DNA from: Skeletonema tropicum
Taxonomy: Eukaryota; Bacillariophyta; Thalassiosirophyceae; Thalassiosirales; Thalassiosiraceae
Direction: 5' to 3'
DNA: 64,000 bases
NCBI GenBank assembly: GCA_037178625.1
Contig: CM074128.1
Coordinates: forward strand, 3,782,001 to 3,846,000
The position numbers and the translations under genes were made by a program. Below, piece by piece: positions 1-11,071 of the stretch (within the stretch, counting starts at the first letter, position 1; the number at the start of each line of letters is the position of its first letter). The notes under the pieces were generated by a model. That model ran no database searches. It was not told where the DNA came from and saw only the letters and a list, made by a program, of their open reading frames with translations.

Positions 1-607
1 GAGCGACGTACGCCCGAACCATTTGTTCTCGAACAAGTAATGCTTCCATTCTCCTTTTCTTCAGTCCTCCTACACGACGTTTTGCAATGAACTTTCTAGC
101 TAAGCATTGTATCCTAATGATTGTTATCATCGTCGCAGCAAATTGTTTCCTCATTATTCTCCTTCTCCATTTCGATTGAAGAACAATTGCAGCCGAAATC
201 TTCTTGGTATCCAAGCGAATCTCGTTGAGCCTCGACGTGAATCTTGCCCAAGCCAATTTCAGGGTACTTTTTACATGAAAATCGATTAGTCTCCTTGCAG
301 CCTTCAGAATCGGAATTACTTGATCTAAAGTCAAGGATAGCTTCTCATTACTCTCTGTAAGAGATCGTTGGCATACAAGAATGTTACTGTGAAGTTCGCT
401 TTGGATATCTTTCTCTTTTCGTGCAATGATATCAAGCCATAGTTTCTTCTCTGCATCTCCCTTCAGAACAGGTAGTTCTTCCACAAAATCGTGATTCCTT
501 TTACAGCGATAGGAAGAAATCGATGATACTTGATCACGATAACAACTCTTTGCATATTTGTCATAGCTTTTGTGTCTAGAACTCATTCTCTTTGGTTCAT
601 TGTCCAT
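1..607 (-). CDS. IQ-motif protein, N-terminal part (runs off left edge)
   Basis: The minus strand is open from an ATG at 607 to the window edge, about 202 codons, with a TAG just upstream of the ATG. The protein begins MDNEPKRMSSRHKSYDKY and is helical and charged. Around residues 138-182 it has two tandem IQ-like calmodulin-binding motifs, AIVLQSKWRRRIMRKQ and IIRIQCLARKFIAKRRV, which match the family pattern IQxxxRGxxxR. IQ motifs typically bind calmodulin or EF-hand light chains, as in myosin necks and IQ scaffold proteins. No motor or other domain is visible because the C-terminus lies outside the window. I infer a calmodulin-binding scaffold or cytoskeletal protein. A myosin is less likely, because the IQ motifs come so early with no motor domain before them. 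Confidence 0.7.
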   Translation of the reverse strand, partial: MDNEPKRMSSRHKSYDKYAKSCYRDQVSSISSYRCKRNHDFVEELPVLKGDAEKKLWLDIIARKEKDIQSELHSNILVCQRSLTESNEKLSLTLDQVIPILKAARRLIDFHVKSTLKLAWARFTSRLNEIRLDTKKISAAIVLQSKWRRRIMRKQFAATMITIIRIQCLARKFIAKRRVGGLKKRRMEALLVREQMVRAYVA

Positions 608-1415
608 CTACTTCTTATTCTTCTCCTCTCTTCTTGTCAATCGTCACACTAAAGGCCTTGGTGAAGAGCATAGCTGTAAAGCCTCTCACTTTATCTTGCA
701 CTTCTCTAGACGAATCTGTAGAGTCTTAGCCGTGTTTGTTTGGCTTGGTAGAGTAGAGCATACAACAAACATCTATGGCTGCTTACTCTTCCTTCTTTCA
801 CTTGCTGAAGTTTGAGTTTGAGTTGAAGTAAGTATCGTATGGTTGGAAAATGCTTTACTCGCGTATTCCACGTGGGCTAATGTCAAGACAGACATCACAA
901 CATTTTGTTGAAACTCAAACAACTTTTGAACTTACTCCGTACTTATAACCCGGATGCCGGCCGGAGAAACTCTGGAAGCATGATGACAGCACGGGAACAG
1001 GTTTTAGTCTATTATGGTAGATCGATCAAGCTACATGCACTGCATGGAGTAATACTCTGGTACTACATACATACTCCTACTTACTTATTACTTGAGTGAA
1101 AGTACTTAGCATTCACGTTTTCTTGAATAAGTGCAAAAGCGAGAAGGGTCAGTGTATTTTAGATATGCCTTTTCTCACTGAAACTCCGCTTCAAATCCAA
1201 GCCTCCAACCTCAACTAAACCCAGCCAAATGGGAAGGCTGAAGAGCCAGATACTTTTATGAGGCAGGCTGTTGCTGTCCTTCCATTATTTCTGATTTGCT
1301 GCTGCTTTATGCGATACTTATTGCGATGAAGTAGCTTTGCTTTAGTGAATAGATAGCCGTAGTCATAAGTGCATAGGCATCGATAATTGCTCTCTTGACA
1401 ATATCTGCATTTAAG
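608..1415. other. Intergenic region between divergent genes
   Basis: This 808-bp stretch lies between the starts of the minus-strand IQ-motif gene and the plus-strand ankyrin gene. I see no convincing coding sequence, RNA gene or repeat. It presumably holds both promoters and 5' UTRs, but I recognise no specific element. Confidence 0.4.
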
Positions 1416-4400
1416 ATGAATAACACACCAACTGCAGCAGCTCGAATGGAGCGTGAACAGGGGGAGCGGTTCCTTCAGCTTTCTCAGCGTTGCCATCAAC
1501 AGAATTGGGCAGCAGTTCATGCTCTTGCAGAACAAATTTTAGTGCATAAAACAGAGCAAAAGAAGGCGGTTGACAGGGACAAATTATTGGAAAAAGTTCC
1601 CCCCGGCAAGTCTATGCGGGAAGGATCTGTGTCAATATCAGGACAAGTTGTTGGTGCTAATGAGAAGGCTGCTCTTGAAGAGGCAACGAAGGGAGATGGC
1701 GGCAAAAAAAACAGCACCAATGTGCATGACGCGGATGTGAATAAAGCATCCATTGCATCACCTGCCCCACTTCCCTATCCAGCTCAACCCCGCATGCTCT
1801 CCACATGCCTTGGGACGGCGTCTCCCCTTGCATGGGCGTGCCGTTATTCAGCCCCCTCTGCAACAGTTAAACTTGTCCTCGATCTGGATATGTCCTCTGT
1901 TAGGCGGTGCCTTCCTCAAATGGGGACGCCGCTGCATGAATGTTTGGGGAGGCCACGACCTTTACGCAAAATGCCTCAAAAAGCTCGATGGTCAAATTTA
2001 ATTGATGGGAATATTAATTTAGGAACACAGCATTCAACAACAACAACAACAACAAGCAGCAGCAAGCCTCGAAAGAAACGTCGGAAAAATCGATACACAC
2101 CACGCATATTGACAGGGTTACGTGAATGGCGTCGCACTGTACGTGTATTAATCGAGGCGGATATGTCCCTAACTGAAGGATGAAGGTTCTCGTAGTTATC
2201 TTTCGGGACCGAAAGGGGCCAATACCGACGCAGGTTTGCAAGCAACAAGTCTGAGCAGGTCCTCGTTTCTACCAAGTAGCAAGAACTCACAACACCCTAC
2301 AACTCGAGCATTATTATCTCAGGATGCAGATGGGAACACCCCATTGCATTTTATTGTGCGAAGAGCAGCAGCTCCTGCGTTTGGTACTGGGAGGTGGCAA
2401 ACTCGTGACCTTGATGACGACGAAGACGATGAGAGTGGCGACGACGAGCAACAGGGTCCTGAAGTAAATGTTGACAACGCAGAAGGGTCAAATAATAATG
2501 GCGACCCCATGCATGTAGTTGTCACCCGCCCTAGAGTTGAATACTGGGGGACCTCCGGATCTGCGTGGGATGGTGTTCGATGGTGCATGGAGGCTCATCT
2601 CCGTCGAGTAGAACGAAGACTTGCGCGGCAAAGAAGGTTAAGAGACAGTATGGATCTCACAGATGATGACGATTGCTCAGGTAGCGTAACTGGTGGAATG
2701 GCTCGCCGTGTCAGAGCTGTTCACATAGACAGCCCCATCAAAGAAGCTGATGAGGAAATGTTATCCGACACTGATAACAGGAAAGTTGCACCAGCCAAAC
2801 GAAAAAGTCTGGAAATAGATGATGCATGTGACACAAAATCGTTGAATCAAAGGATGAATTCACTCAAGACAACGCATACAAAAGAGAGACGCTATTTTGA
2901 TGCTGACGAACGGCAGGACTGTTGCTACGACCCGATACTTGGATCTGTTCGCGATTTGGTGAATTCCTGTCCTGAGGCAGTTGGCGTTCCTGACGCAAGG
3001 GAGTACGAAGAAACGCCACTCATTGTAGCCTTGAAATCAAGCGTATACGTCGTGATGGAACAAGACAATGGGTTACATTTTGCTGACCGTATTCAAGCAG
3101 GTCCCGAAGGCATTGCCATTATGCCGGGGGGCTTACGTGGGATGGGGGGGCAACTTGATGGAGACCACTTTCCTTTCTTTGGCGCAGGAGGTGGAGGTGT
3201 GCTTAATAATGGTGGTATTCGTGCTGATGCAGGCGTAGGCATTGCGGAATTACCTGTCCCTGATCGTCCTGTGTTGCAACACAATAGACCTTTTGAATTC
3301 CTTCCGAATGATGAAGCCTTGATGGCCACTCTTAGAGGTCATGGACGGAGAGTAGAGAGGGAGAATAGATCTAGTATTCAACCTGCAATGTCTCAAAACT
3401 CCTCAACTGAAGCGACTTTAGACGAGCGAATGCAGTCTGATAGTGATAAGAATGAGAAAGGAGAGTGTGCCGATGGAGATGACGACAGCAGCACCTGCAG
3501 TAGTGTCTCAGATCATTCCCCTTTAGACGAAGATGACCCTCTATATGACGCGTTTGTTCCTAGTGCGAATGAACAACAATTTCCTACTTTAGATTTCCCT
3601 GGGGCACATCTCGGTTTGATTCGTAGGGGAGGGCCTCGCTACGACTACCAAACTGCTCTGGAGTATAGGATCTTTTGTCTTGTCCGTATCATGTTAGATG
3701 CCTATCCTCGTGCTTCATGCTTGATGATAAGTGATTATACACCACTTCATTCAGCAGTATTTCATGGAAGGTGCCCTGAAACTATTCGCTTACTTCTCGA
3801 TGCAGAATCACGCTACTATGAGAGCAAAAATATCAAGGGTGCAGCCACATTGTTACCAACGACGCAAACACCTTTTGTTCCTTGCCCTACTTTGCCAGGG
3901 CCCGCTATGTTGTCGACGAACACTAGAGGAGAATTGCCTCTTCATTTTGCATGCATGAGGAATGAGTGCGCCCGCACCATTCGGCTTTTGTCGGAAGCTG
4001 ATCCTCGTGCAGCACTCGTACGTGACGCATCGGGGCGAACGCCACTGCGTTGGCTTTGGATTCGTTTTGTTGATGGTAAGTATTTTTGATGACATGACTA
4101 CCATTTATTGCGCTGGTTCCAACTTTAACTTGTTTTGTTAACTATTGTTCCCCTGCGACAGGTTTGCTTGATCGATTTGGGGGGAGAGAGCAACAAGCTG
4201 ATGTTAGAGCTCCACTTTCTTTCCGAGAACAAGAAGGAGGAAATACAGGAAACTTCCTTCATTTCGATCCAAATGCTCTCCTTGGTATCAATAACTTTGT
4301 GAGCGACAGAAGAGGTGGACGTAGAACACACCCATTTGATTTTCATGGGCAACAAATGCAATCCGAAAACGTGCATGATGACACGGGGGATGAAATATTT

Positions 4401-5549
4401 GTGTTTGACACAGACTACATCCGCAAAACTCGTCTCGTTGATCGCACAGTTGATTTCTTAAGAATGCGACACGTGCCAAATGGCTTCGAAACATTTGACC
4501 GAGTTGCTGCAGATCATGCCATTACAGTCCTCCTCAAAGTGAAATATCTACAGGAGCGTCAAAACCGGCAGTTGGAAGCCGCTCATATTTCGGGCGACAC
4601 AATTAGGTTACCTCCTTTAAACCTTTCCATCAAGGAAGAATTCATTCTTTTTGCATTCGAGAAGTTCGTTGCCTTAATATACGCTGCTTTCGTTGCAACT
4701 GAGGCAGAGAAGATATCTGCTACAGCCTCTGCAGCGAGGAAGAAACAACGCACTGACAATTTATCAGGCAGCATACATGGGGATATCCCTTCTAGAAATA
4801 AGCTATGGCATTCTCTTCCTTCAATAGGGGGTGATAAGAAATTCCTGTTGGTGCACGAAGCATGTGGATGCAGTCGCGCGTCGTGCCCAGTGGCAGTGGC
4901 TATAATTTGCATGAAAATCTTCACTGATCATCTGTATCAACGTGACGATGACGGTTGTCTGCCGCTGCACCGTGTGGCGAGTCGTGGATTAGGCTGGGAG
5001 CCTCCTGGTAGCCTCGAGGCAGCACATGCTTCACTAGCTGACGAGACATTGAATTTGCTGAAAGAGGTTTTAACTGCATCTCACACGTCGGCGCCCATGA
5101 CATACAACAACGATAGACAGCTACCTCTACATTGTGCGATAGACTCAGTCATAACGTCGCTTCGAATGGGGAAGCATCGTCGAGAAACTCTGCATGCTGA
5201 AGCAAGGGTGGCCTTACAGAAATATCGCCACAACCATGTTGAAATAGCGATGGATATATTGTCGGAGCTGCTGCAAGCAAATTCAAACGCATTGCAGACA
5301 AGAGATGGGAAGACTGGTCTTTTTCCTTTCATGCAGGCAGCGGTCAAAGTTGACGATTGCACTGTCGTCAAATATACGAATGATCTCAGCCGTCGTCCTG
5401 GATTTAATGTACCAGGCGCTACAACACATTCTTATGAAGATGATATCGTTGAAGAGAGTGATATGGAAGGAGAGAGCGATCACCTCACAGTAGTCTACTA
5501 CTTGTTGCGTGAGGATCCATCTGTCATCGATGTGCAACAAATAATGTAA
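1416..5549 (+). CDS. Large ankyrin-repeat protein (one intron, one apparent frameshift)
   Basis: The first ATG of the open frame is at 1416. Coding runs in one frame to about 2180, then in the next frame from 2173 to 4075. It passes a clear intron (4076-4161) and ends at 5549. Removing the intron and one base at about 2175-2183 gives a continuous frame of about 1,348 residues. Degenerate ankyrin units are visible: GNTPLHFIVRRA near 2330, TPLHSAVFHG with TIRLLLDA near 3740-3810, LPLHFACMRN with TIRLLSEADP near 3930-4010, LPLHRVASRG near 4950, and LPLHCAID near 5120. Between them are long acidic, low-complexity linkers. Ankyrin repeats mediate protein-protein contacts, and no catalytic domain is seen. 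Large, irregular ankyrin proteins of this kind are common in diatoms. The partner and process are unknown. The 3' end lies 47 bp from the stop of the convergent PUS7 gene. Confidence 0.75.
4076..4161 (+). other. Intron in ankyrin gene
   Basis: The 86-nt intron has donor GTAAGTATTT and acceptor GCGACAG. Splicing joins ...WIRFVDG to LLDRFGG and corrects the phase between the two open frames, since 86 is 2 modulo 3. Confidence 0.85.
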
Positions 5550-5596
5550 AGTTGAGACACTATTATAATTACTGAGTATGTAGGTCAATGGCGTCA

Positions 5597-7722
5597 TTAG
5601 GAACGTGAGAGGTTACGTTCGCACTTTCCTGAAAGCTCTAGCATTGTCTGGTATTCGCTGCTTGTTGGGCGCTTTGTCAACTCTCTTAATGCAATAGTAG
5701 CGTAGGCAGACGGAGGTAAAGTAAACCCAATCACCATTCCAAACAAAGTGTTTTCGTCTTTCTTGGCTTCTACCGTCTCCAGAGAGGTACCGCTCAAATC
5801 CATCAGATCAGTATTGATGAGTGGTTGTAACGGATCATCGTACTCCTTTACGGTGAAAGTGACATCTGATGGTTTACATATCAACTTGCGATAGTCGCCG
5901 CAAAGAGATATTTCCTTATCGCCGATGCGACTGAATGCATCCTTGCTAATACCATCCTCCTCCATTAACTCAGCGAGAAAGTCGCCAGACGATCCAGTAG
6001 GATAATCTACCCTGCTCCCAACGAGAGGTAGAACAACATCCTCAATTGTAAACTTTCCCTCTTTTATATCAAGTTCGTCCACGACTTTGACACGTTTGCC
6101 CTTCAGGCCACTTGTCCTACCTCCCGTTTCGCCTAAAGAATTATCCTCTAATAACACCAGATCGCCCTCTTCTACATCAGTACTTCCGCCTGTTTTGATC
6201 CTAAAAGAAGCAACTTTGTTCCACAGAAAGCTCTGGTATGCGTGCAGGAACATCGATCTCATATTCTTGCTTATTGATGTGAAAGCCCGTTTGTAGTCTC
6301 TCGGTTTACGAGAGAGGCTGCTAACGATTGATTTCTCGCAGTTCATGAAACGTGAGCATTGCTTCTCAACCTGACGAGCACATTTCGCCTCCACTTCGCA
6401 AGCTTTATCCTCGTCTTCTTTGACGATAATACCATCAAATCTCTTTGCCCATAATCTGCGCGCTTCAACTACACGGGGAGAATCGCCATCGGCTTTCTCT
6501 CTCATGATTATATCAATAGCTCCCTCAAAGTCACCTTTTAGTATGTGCAATCCAACCTCATGCGTGTCAACACTTTTGCCAAATCGCTGCATGCCAAAGT
6601 AGTTGATAAAACCACTCTGTTTGAAACCTTCACCGGCCACCTCAAGTTTACGACGAATTGTGTCGTGACTATCTTCGTCTCCAGTATCAACATTCCTCAT
6701 CACAATATCGAAGCGATTTCCTGTCAATGCTCCTAATTTCACTTCCTCGTCCGAATAAGTCAAGTTACCAACGCGAATAATACACGAACCTTTTGTGGAT
6801 GAATTCCCTCCGCCTACACCATCACGTTTGTTGATGGCAAGGAGCTGCTCCTTCTCAACTCGAAAAGCAGAGCAAAACTGAGTAGTAACTCCACGCTTAT
6901 CCTTCATGCCGGCATAACTAATTCCTCTTTTCGGATTTAGACGTGCAAATCTTGTAACATCTTTTGCAGCAGTGGATGTGTCAATGTTTTCCTTGTACAA
7001 GACGAAGTTCAGAAAGTTGGGTCGATCACGTGGCCAGTCGCTCTTCTTTTGTTTGTTGCTTCTACCTTTTCCTGGCTTGTTGTTACCCCCTCCAGAGACA
7101 AAGGTATCTTTTGGCATTTTATCAAAGAAGACTGTATGCCACATCCTAATCCTACCTTCATGGTTATTTGCTCGTACAACGGAATTGAATTCAGCAGATT
7201 TAATGAGTTGATGGATCGAGCGTCGTACATGCTTATCTGCAATAGCAGGAAGAGTGTAGAACTGATCAGTAGGTTCATTTTGCTGTAGAAATGAAATGAC
7301 TTCATTTCCAGTATCATCACCTACAAGCTTGCATAGGCTCTCTTTGAAGCTATTCCCAGTCAACTTCTTCAGCTTTGTTGGCTTTAGCTGCATCATCACT
7401 TCTCTTTTTTGCACTATCGGCAGAGTCACCATCAACTGCATATTCAGAGAGCTTCCTCTTTCTAGAATTTTCATCATTTGCTGGTTCGTCTTTGCTGCTC
7501 TCCTCCTTGGAATCAACTTGCTTCGGGGCACCAATCGGTTCTGCTGGTGCTGATGATGATGTTTCGATTTTATCAAGACGAGCAACATTTCCACTGAAGA
7601 TCAACTTCATGAACTATAAAGTCAGAATACCTAGCTTTTACAACAGCGGCAAACCCATCATGCGGAGAGGCATACTCTGCAATGCCCACTTTGCGTTCGA
7701 GATCGTCGTATCTGTTGGCCAT
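5597..7722 (-). CDS. PUS7: TruD/PUS7-family tRNA pseudouridine synthase (two apparent frameshifts)
   Basis: This enzyme converts specific uridines to pseudouridine in tRNA and other RNAs. The family signature is visible: SYAGMKDKRGVTTQ, with the catalytic Asp in the K-D-K-R segment, then GFINYFGMQRFG and LHAYQSFLWNKVASF. The conserved N-terminus starts at the ATG at 7722 and reads KVGIAEYASPHDGF...SDFIVHEVD. The frame then shifts by one base near 7600, where the next piece, SGNVARLDKIE, continues the family pattern. It shifts again near 7360, before NSFKESLCKLVGDD. Deleting one base at each point gives about 707 residues, the normal PUS7 size. An acidic, Lys-rich insert of about 70 residues sits between the shifts. 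The start is 209 bp from the divergent SpoU-type methyltransferase. The frameshifts could be assembly errors or real lesions. Confidence 0.88.
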
Positions 7723-7931
7723 GATGCTTTAGATTTTGATACTTGCGATCTGCTTGATGATGTGAGATGAGTTGATGGATATGGCTGGACACCCTTTTGA
7801 TACTAATTCCTCCGTAGATTTCCCTCTCCATTTGAGAAATGAAATCTCTTTCATCCTCTTACCAACAGAGGATATTGGATATTTAACTGCAGTGGCAGTC
7901 GGCGCCTCATATCATCTTGTAACTCAACAAT
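7723..7931. promoter_or_regulatory. Shared upstream region of two RNA-modification genes
   Basis: These 209 bp separate the start codons of PUS7 (minus) and the TrmH-like gene (plus), so both promoters must lie here or overlap the genes. No specific motif was identified. Confidence 0.4.
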
Positions 7932-9251
7932 ATGAACTCTTCCACTACATCGTTCCTAGCAGGTGCAGCGTGCACTGCAGCTGCCATGCTTCTGTATCAA
8001 AGTTTCATCACGAAGAAGTCATCCACCTCGAAGCAATCAACGAAACCATCAAGAGCACGAGCAGTAGCTGAGGCAACAACTTGCTTCGACTCTGTTGATT
8101 TAGATCAGCGCATGATTCGCAAAGCGGAAGGAGCAATTTGCAAACGTACATCAAGGTTGATCATTGTAGTAGAGAGGTGCACAAACGATCACAACTACTC
8201 GGCCATCATACGAACTGCGGAGGCATTGGGCGTACAAAACATTTGGATCATCTCTCCTCAAGCGATCAATGCAACGCTAGAAATTAACAATAATCAATCA
8301 GCAGATGAAAGCAACATTGACAGCATCGCTGAAAATTCCACATTGCGACGATCTGCTGGTCCTGTTGTCAAGACAGCAACTGAATCTGAAAAGAAAGATC
8401 GAGCTGCTCATCATCTGTTTGCACGAAATGCTACGGAGTGGTTGACTGTAAGAGATTTTGAAGATACCAAGACGTGCATCGAAAGTCTACGAGAGGAGGG
8501 ATATCAAGTGTGGGCTACGGACCTTGGTCAAGAAGCGAGTTGCTTGACAGAAGATGGAATCAGACAACATTTAGGAGGAGGAACATATAATGGCAAGCTA
8601 ATCCCAGACAAGGTTGCAATTGTGTTTGGTACAGAAGCTGTTGGTTGCACTACAGAGATGTTAAATGCAGCAGATTTGCGTGTCTATCTCCCACTACGAG
8701 GGTTTGCGGATAGTCTCAATTTAAGCGTGGCAGCTGCGTTAGTAGTACACCAAATGTTTGTCTTGGATCCCTCCTTGGAAGGTGCCATGACCGAAGACGA
8801 GCGCAGGGAACTGAGGCAAGCGTGGTATGCCAAGCTGGCATCTCAACGACTTCTTTCATCTGCGAATAAGAAACGCCGAGCAAAGCTGATTGCTTCTTTG
8901 GAAGCATGTGAATCTATCGACAAGAAGATAAAAGCAGGAGAGTTTGTCCACAAAGAAGAGCGTGAAAAGTGGAGTAAGATGGACGCGAAAAGGGCGGAAT
9001 TGAATGCCATGGAAGAAAAACTTGCAGCAGACTCGAAGAAAGCGGTGAAAGAGCTGGTAGACAATCCACCTTCCCCTATTACTGATATGCGACGAGCAGA
9101 TGAGCATCGCGTCTGCTATGTTGGGAAGAACACCAAGAAGGCTTCCCCTTGGGAGGGTATGCCAGCGACACAAAAGTTTGTAGTGACAGAGAATGCTTCT
9201 GCATCATTCTTTAGAGTAAGGGTTGGAACAGAAGGAGAGAAAAAAGGCTAA
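7932..9251 (+). CDS. SpoU/TrmH-family RNA 2'-O-methyltransferase
   Basis: The predicted protein of 439 residues is a SPOUT-class enzyme that transfers methyl from S-adenosylmethionine to a ribose 2'-OH in tRNA or rRNA. The three SpoU motifs occur in order: NYSAIIRTAEALGV (motif 1, Asn and Arg, near residue 92), AIVFGTEAVG (motif 2, near 232), and VYLPLRGFADSLNLSVAAA (motif 3, near 255). The knot-forming glycines and the Ser-Leu-Asn core are intact. Residues 8-26 form a hydrophobic stretch that could be a membrane anchor or an organelle-targeting signal. The C-terminal 130 residues are a Lys/Glu-rich helix plus a short tail seen in TrmH-type tRNA Gm18 enzymes. The substrate cannot be fixed from sequence, but tRNA Gm18 methylation is the closest family role. 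Confidence 0.85.
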   Translation: MNSSTTSFLAGAACTAAAMLLYQSFITKKSSTSKQSTKPSRARAVAEATTCFDSVDLDQRMIRKAEGAICKRTSRLIIVVERCTNDHNYSAIIRTAEALGVQNIWIISPQAINATLEINNNQSADESNIDSIAENSTLRRSAGPVVKTATESEKKDRAAHHLFARNATEWLTVRDFEDTKTCIESLREEGYQVWATDLGQEASCLTEDGIRQHLGGGTYNGKLIPDKVAIVFGTEAVGCTTEMLNAADLRVYLPLRGFADSLNLSVAAALVVHQMFVLDPSLEGAMTEDERRELRQAWYAKLASQRLLSSANKKRRAKLIASLEACESIDKKIKAGEFVHKEEREKWSKMDAKRAELNAMEEKLAADSKKAVKELVDNPPSPITDMRRADEHRVCYVGKNTKKASPWEGMPATQKFVVTENASASFFRVRVGTEGEKKG

Positions 9252-9330
9252 TGTTAAGACGTTTATCGTTTTATTCATTATATAGCGCCTGTTGTGTACA
9301 TCATACTACGCCCGCCCGACTACATGGTAT

Positions 9331-10671
9331 TTATATCACAGGATCTAAATACGACACCGAACCAAACTGATTGTCTAGCCATGCTTGAACGAAAGGGACA
9401 AGGAAAAATGGCTCAAACAATAAGTCGTTGCCAGCCAAACTTATCACTGGTTTGTGTGTCATCCCCTCCTCAAAGATGTATGCGGCCACTGCAATCATTG
9501 AAGCTCTTCCATTTAATATTTCTCTCTCTTGCATGTTCCTCTTCATTGAATCAGGTGCACCTTCCATAATTGCAAGTGGGTCCCAGAAACATTCCCCGGG
9601 AAGAAAGGCATCACCAGATTCATTCTCTTTGATTTCGCTCGAGTAAATATCAAGGTAGCCCAAGTTGAGCATGAAAAATGTCATCAGCAATGGAGCAACG
9701 GGCAATGTCGGCCCACCGTATACTACAGTCATTGATCCAAACGTTTCTGGGATAAATATTCGATCGGCTATTTCCTGAAGTGGCCAAATCACCGCAGCAA
9801 GCATTGCCAACCGTCCATGACGTATTTCGGCTTCTCTATAATCTCTCAGAATCAACGCTGGAGGACGCTCTTCTTCTCCTACAAATCCAACAGTCGGCAT
9901 GGCTGCTCCTGCCTCAGGTTCTTGCTCTGGTACGTCGTTACCGTTTCCTATTCTGTTCTTCCGTTCTGGCACCAAGCTTAATATGAAGGTCTGTACTTGT
10001 TTGAAGTAGTCCTTGGTCGATAAGTTGAGTGGATCCCATCCGTCATCTCCAGGGAGAACCCCGCTCCCCACAAGCGCATCAGCTGGGACCACACCCACTA
10101 GTAACGCTTTCTCAAGGTCTTCTATACCCTTATCAATGCCTTTATCAATACCTTGCCTCGACACTAATTGATTCCACTCTTCGAATTGTTCCAATTCAGT
10201 TTCATCGTTATAATCATCTTCAGGTAATGTTATAGTTTCTCCATCATCTTCCAACCCCAGGATTTCAAGCAAAGTTTCCTTATCGAATTCTTCTAGTAAT
10301 TCTTCCGAGTCGTCTATATCCACAAAGTCATCATCACCATAGAGACTTAAAAATTCATCAATATCCATGGTTTCCCAGTCGCCTTCGTCGGATAATTCAG
10401 TGTCACTGAGATCAACTTTGTTTGGATCTATACTTTCAGATGATTTGTCGTCTGCCACCATAGATAGACGTATTCTGCCTTCTTGAACTTGAACACGACC
10501 ATCCATTAATCTGAAGGGAGGATGATGTCTCTGGAACGATGCTTTGGCATTATGAGGTTGTATTATATTTAACGCTTTGCACAAGTGTGCATATGATATG
10601 ATACTGTAGCACAGGGCCGCGGCTGAAACGCCTCTGTAAGTCATTATTCTATTTTGGGGTGATACTTGCAT
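9331..10671 (-). CDS. LHC-superfamily chlorophyll-binding protein with acidic N-terminal extension
   Basis: The protein of 446 residues has two LHC-type helix signatures. One is EAEIRHGRLAMLAAVIWP near residue 283, with the Glu and His chlorophyll ligands and the Arg salt-bridge residue. The other is EREILNGRASMIAVAAYIF near residue 382. A further hydrophobic segment lies between them (TLPVAPLLMTFFMLNLGYL). It should bind pigment in the thylakoid. The N-terminus is hydrophobic with arginines (residues 8-35), compatible with signal plus transit peptide targeting to a complex plastid. Residues about 75-180 are unusually acidic, with many Asp/Glu runs, and typical fucoxanthin-chlorophyll proteins of about 200 residues lack such a segment. 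It may be a RedCAP-like or other divergent LHC member. It starts 400 bp from the divergent sigma-factor gene. Confidence 0.82.
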   Translation of the reverse strand: MQVSPQNRIMTYRGVSAAALCYSIISYAHLCKALNIIQPHNAKASFQRHHPPFRLMDGRVQVQEGRIRLSMVADDKSSESIDPNKVDLSDTELSDEGDWETMDIDEFLSLYGDDDFVDIDDSEELLEEFDKETLLEILGLEDDGETITLPEDDYNDETELEQFEEWNQLVSRQGIDKGIDKGIEDLEKALLVGVVPADALVGSGVLPGDDGWDPLNLSTKDYFKQVQTFILSLVPERKNRIGNGNDVPEQEPEAGAAMPTVGFVGEEERPPALILRDYREAEIRHGRLAMLAAVIWPLQEIADRIFIPETFGSMTVVYGGPTLPVAPLLMTFFMLNLGYLDIYSSEIKENESGDAFLPGECFWDPLAIMEGAPDSMKRNMQEREILNGRASMIAVAAYIFEEGMTHKPVISLAGNDLLFEPFFLVPFVQAWLDNQFGSVSYLDPVI

Positions 10672-11071
10672 TGTTATTGTGATGCTGGAGTTGCGTTGAC
10701 TCTATCGCTTGCCTAGCTCCCTGCAGCTTTGCTAATTGCTACTTCCATAATGCGCAAGCATACTTAGCAAGCAACATCATGATGTGCGTATCCAGAATTG
10801 GCAGATATGCAGCGCGGGGTTTATTTAGAGCCTTTTCGGGTTTGAGGATTGGTGACTTATTTGACTATGAAGTCCCACGTTGAAATGACGAAGCGCGGCA
10901 TATCTTGGAGGAAGGCTTCTTCAACAACCAAAACCAAGCGCAAGCTGATTTGCTGACGCGGAGTGAGCGTCAACAATCAATCCTTCCACTTCATTGAACT
11001 GAACCATGAGAGACATTCAAATAGTAGCAGTATCTATGGCAACACCCTAACACAGCAACAACTACGCAACA
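10672..11071. promoter_or_regulatory. Shared upstream region of LHC protein and sigma factor
   Basis: These 400 bp lie between two divergent start codons of predicted plastid proteins. I recognise no TATA box or defined light element. Shared regulation is an inference from position only. Confidence 0.35.

Noticed and set aside
570..815. Plus-strand 81-codon frame
   Set aside because: It overlaps the N-terminal coding part of the minus-strand IQ-motif gene and its upstream region, and has no recognisable domain.
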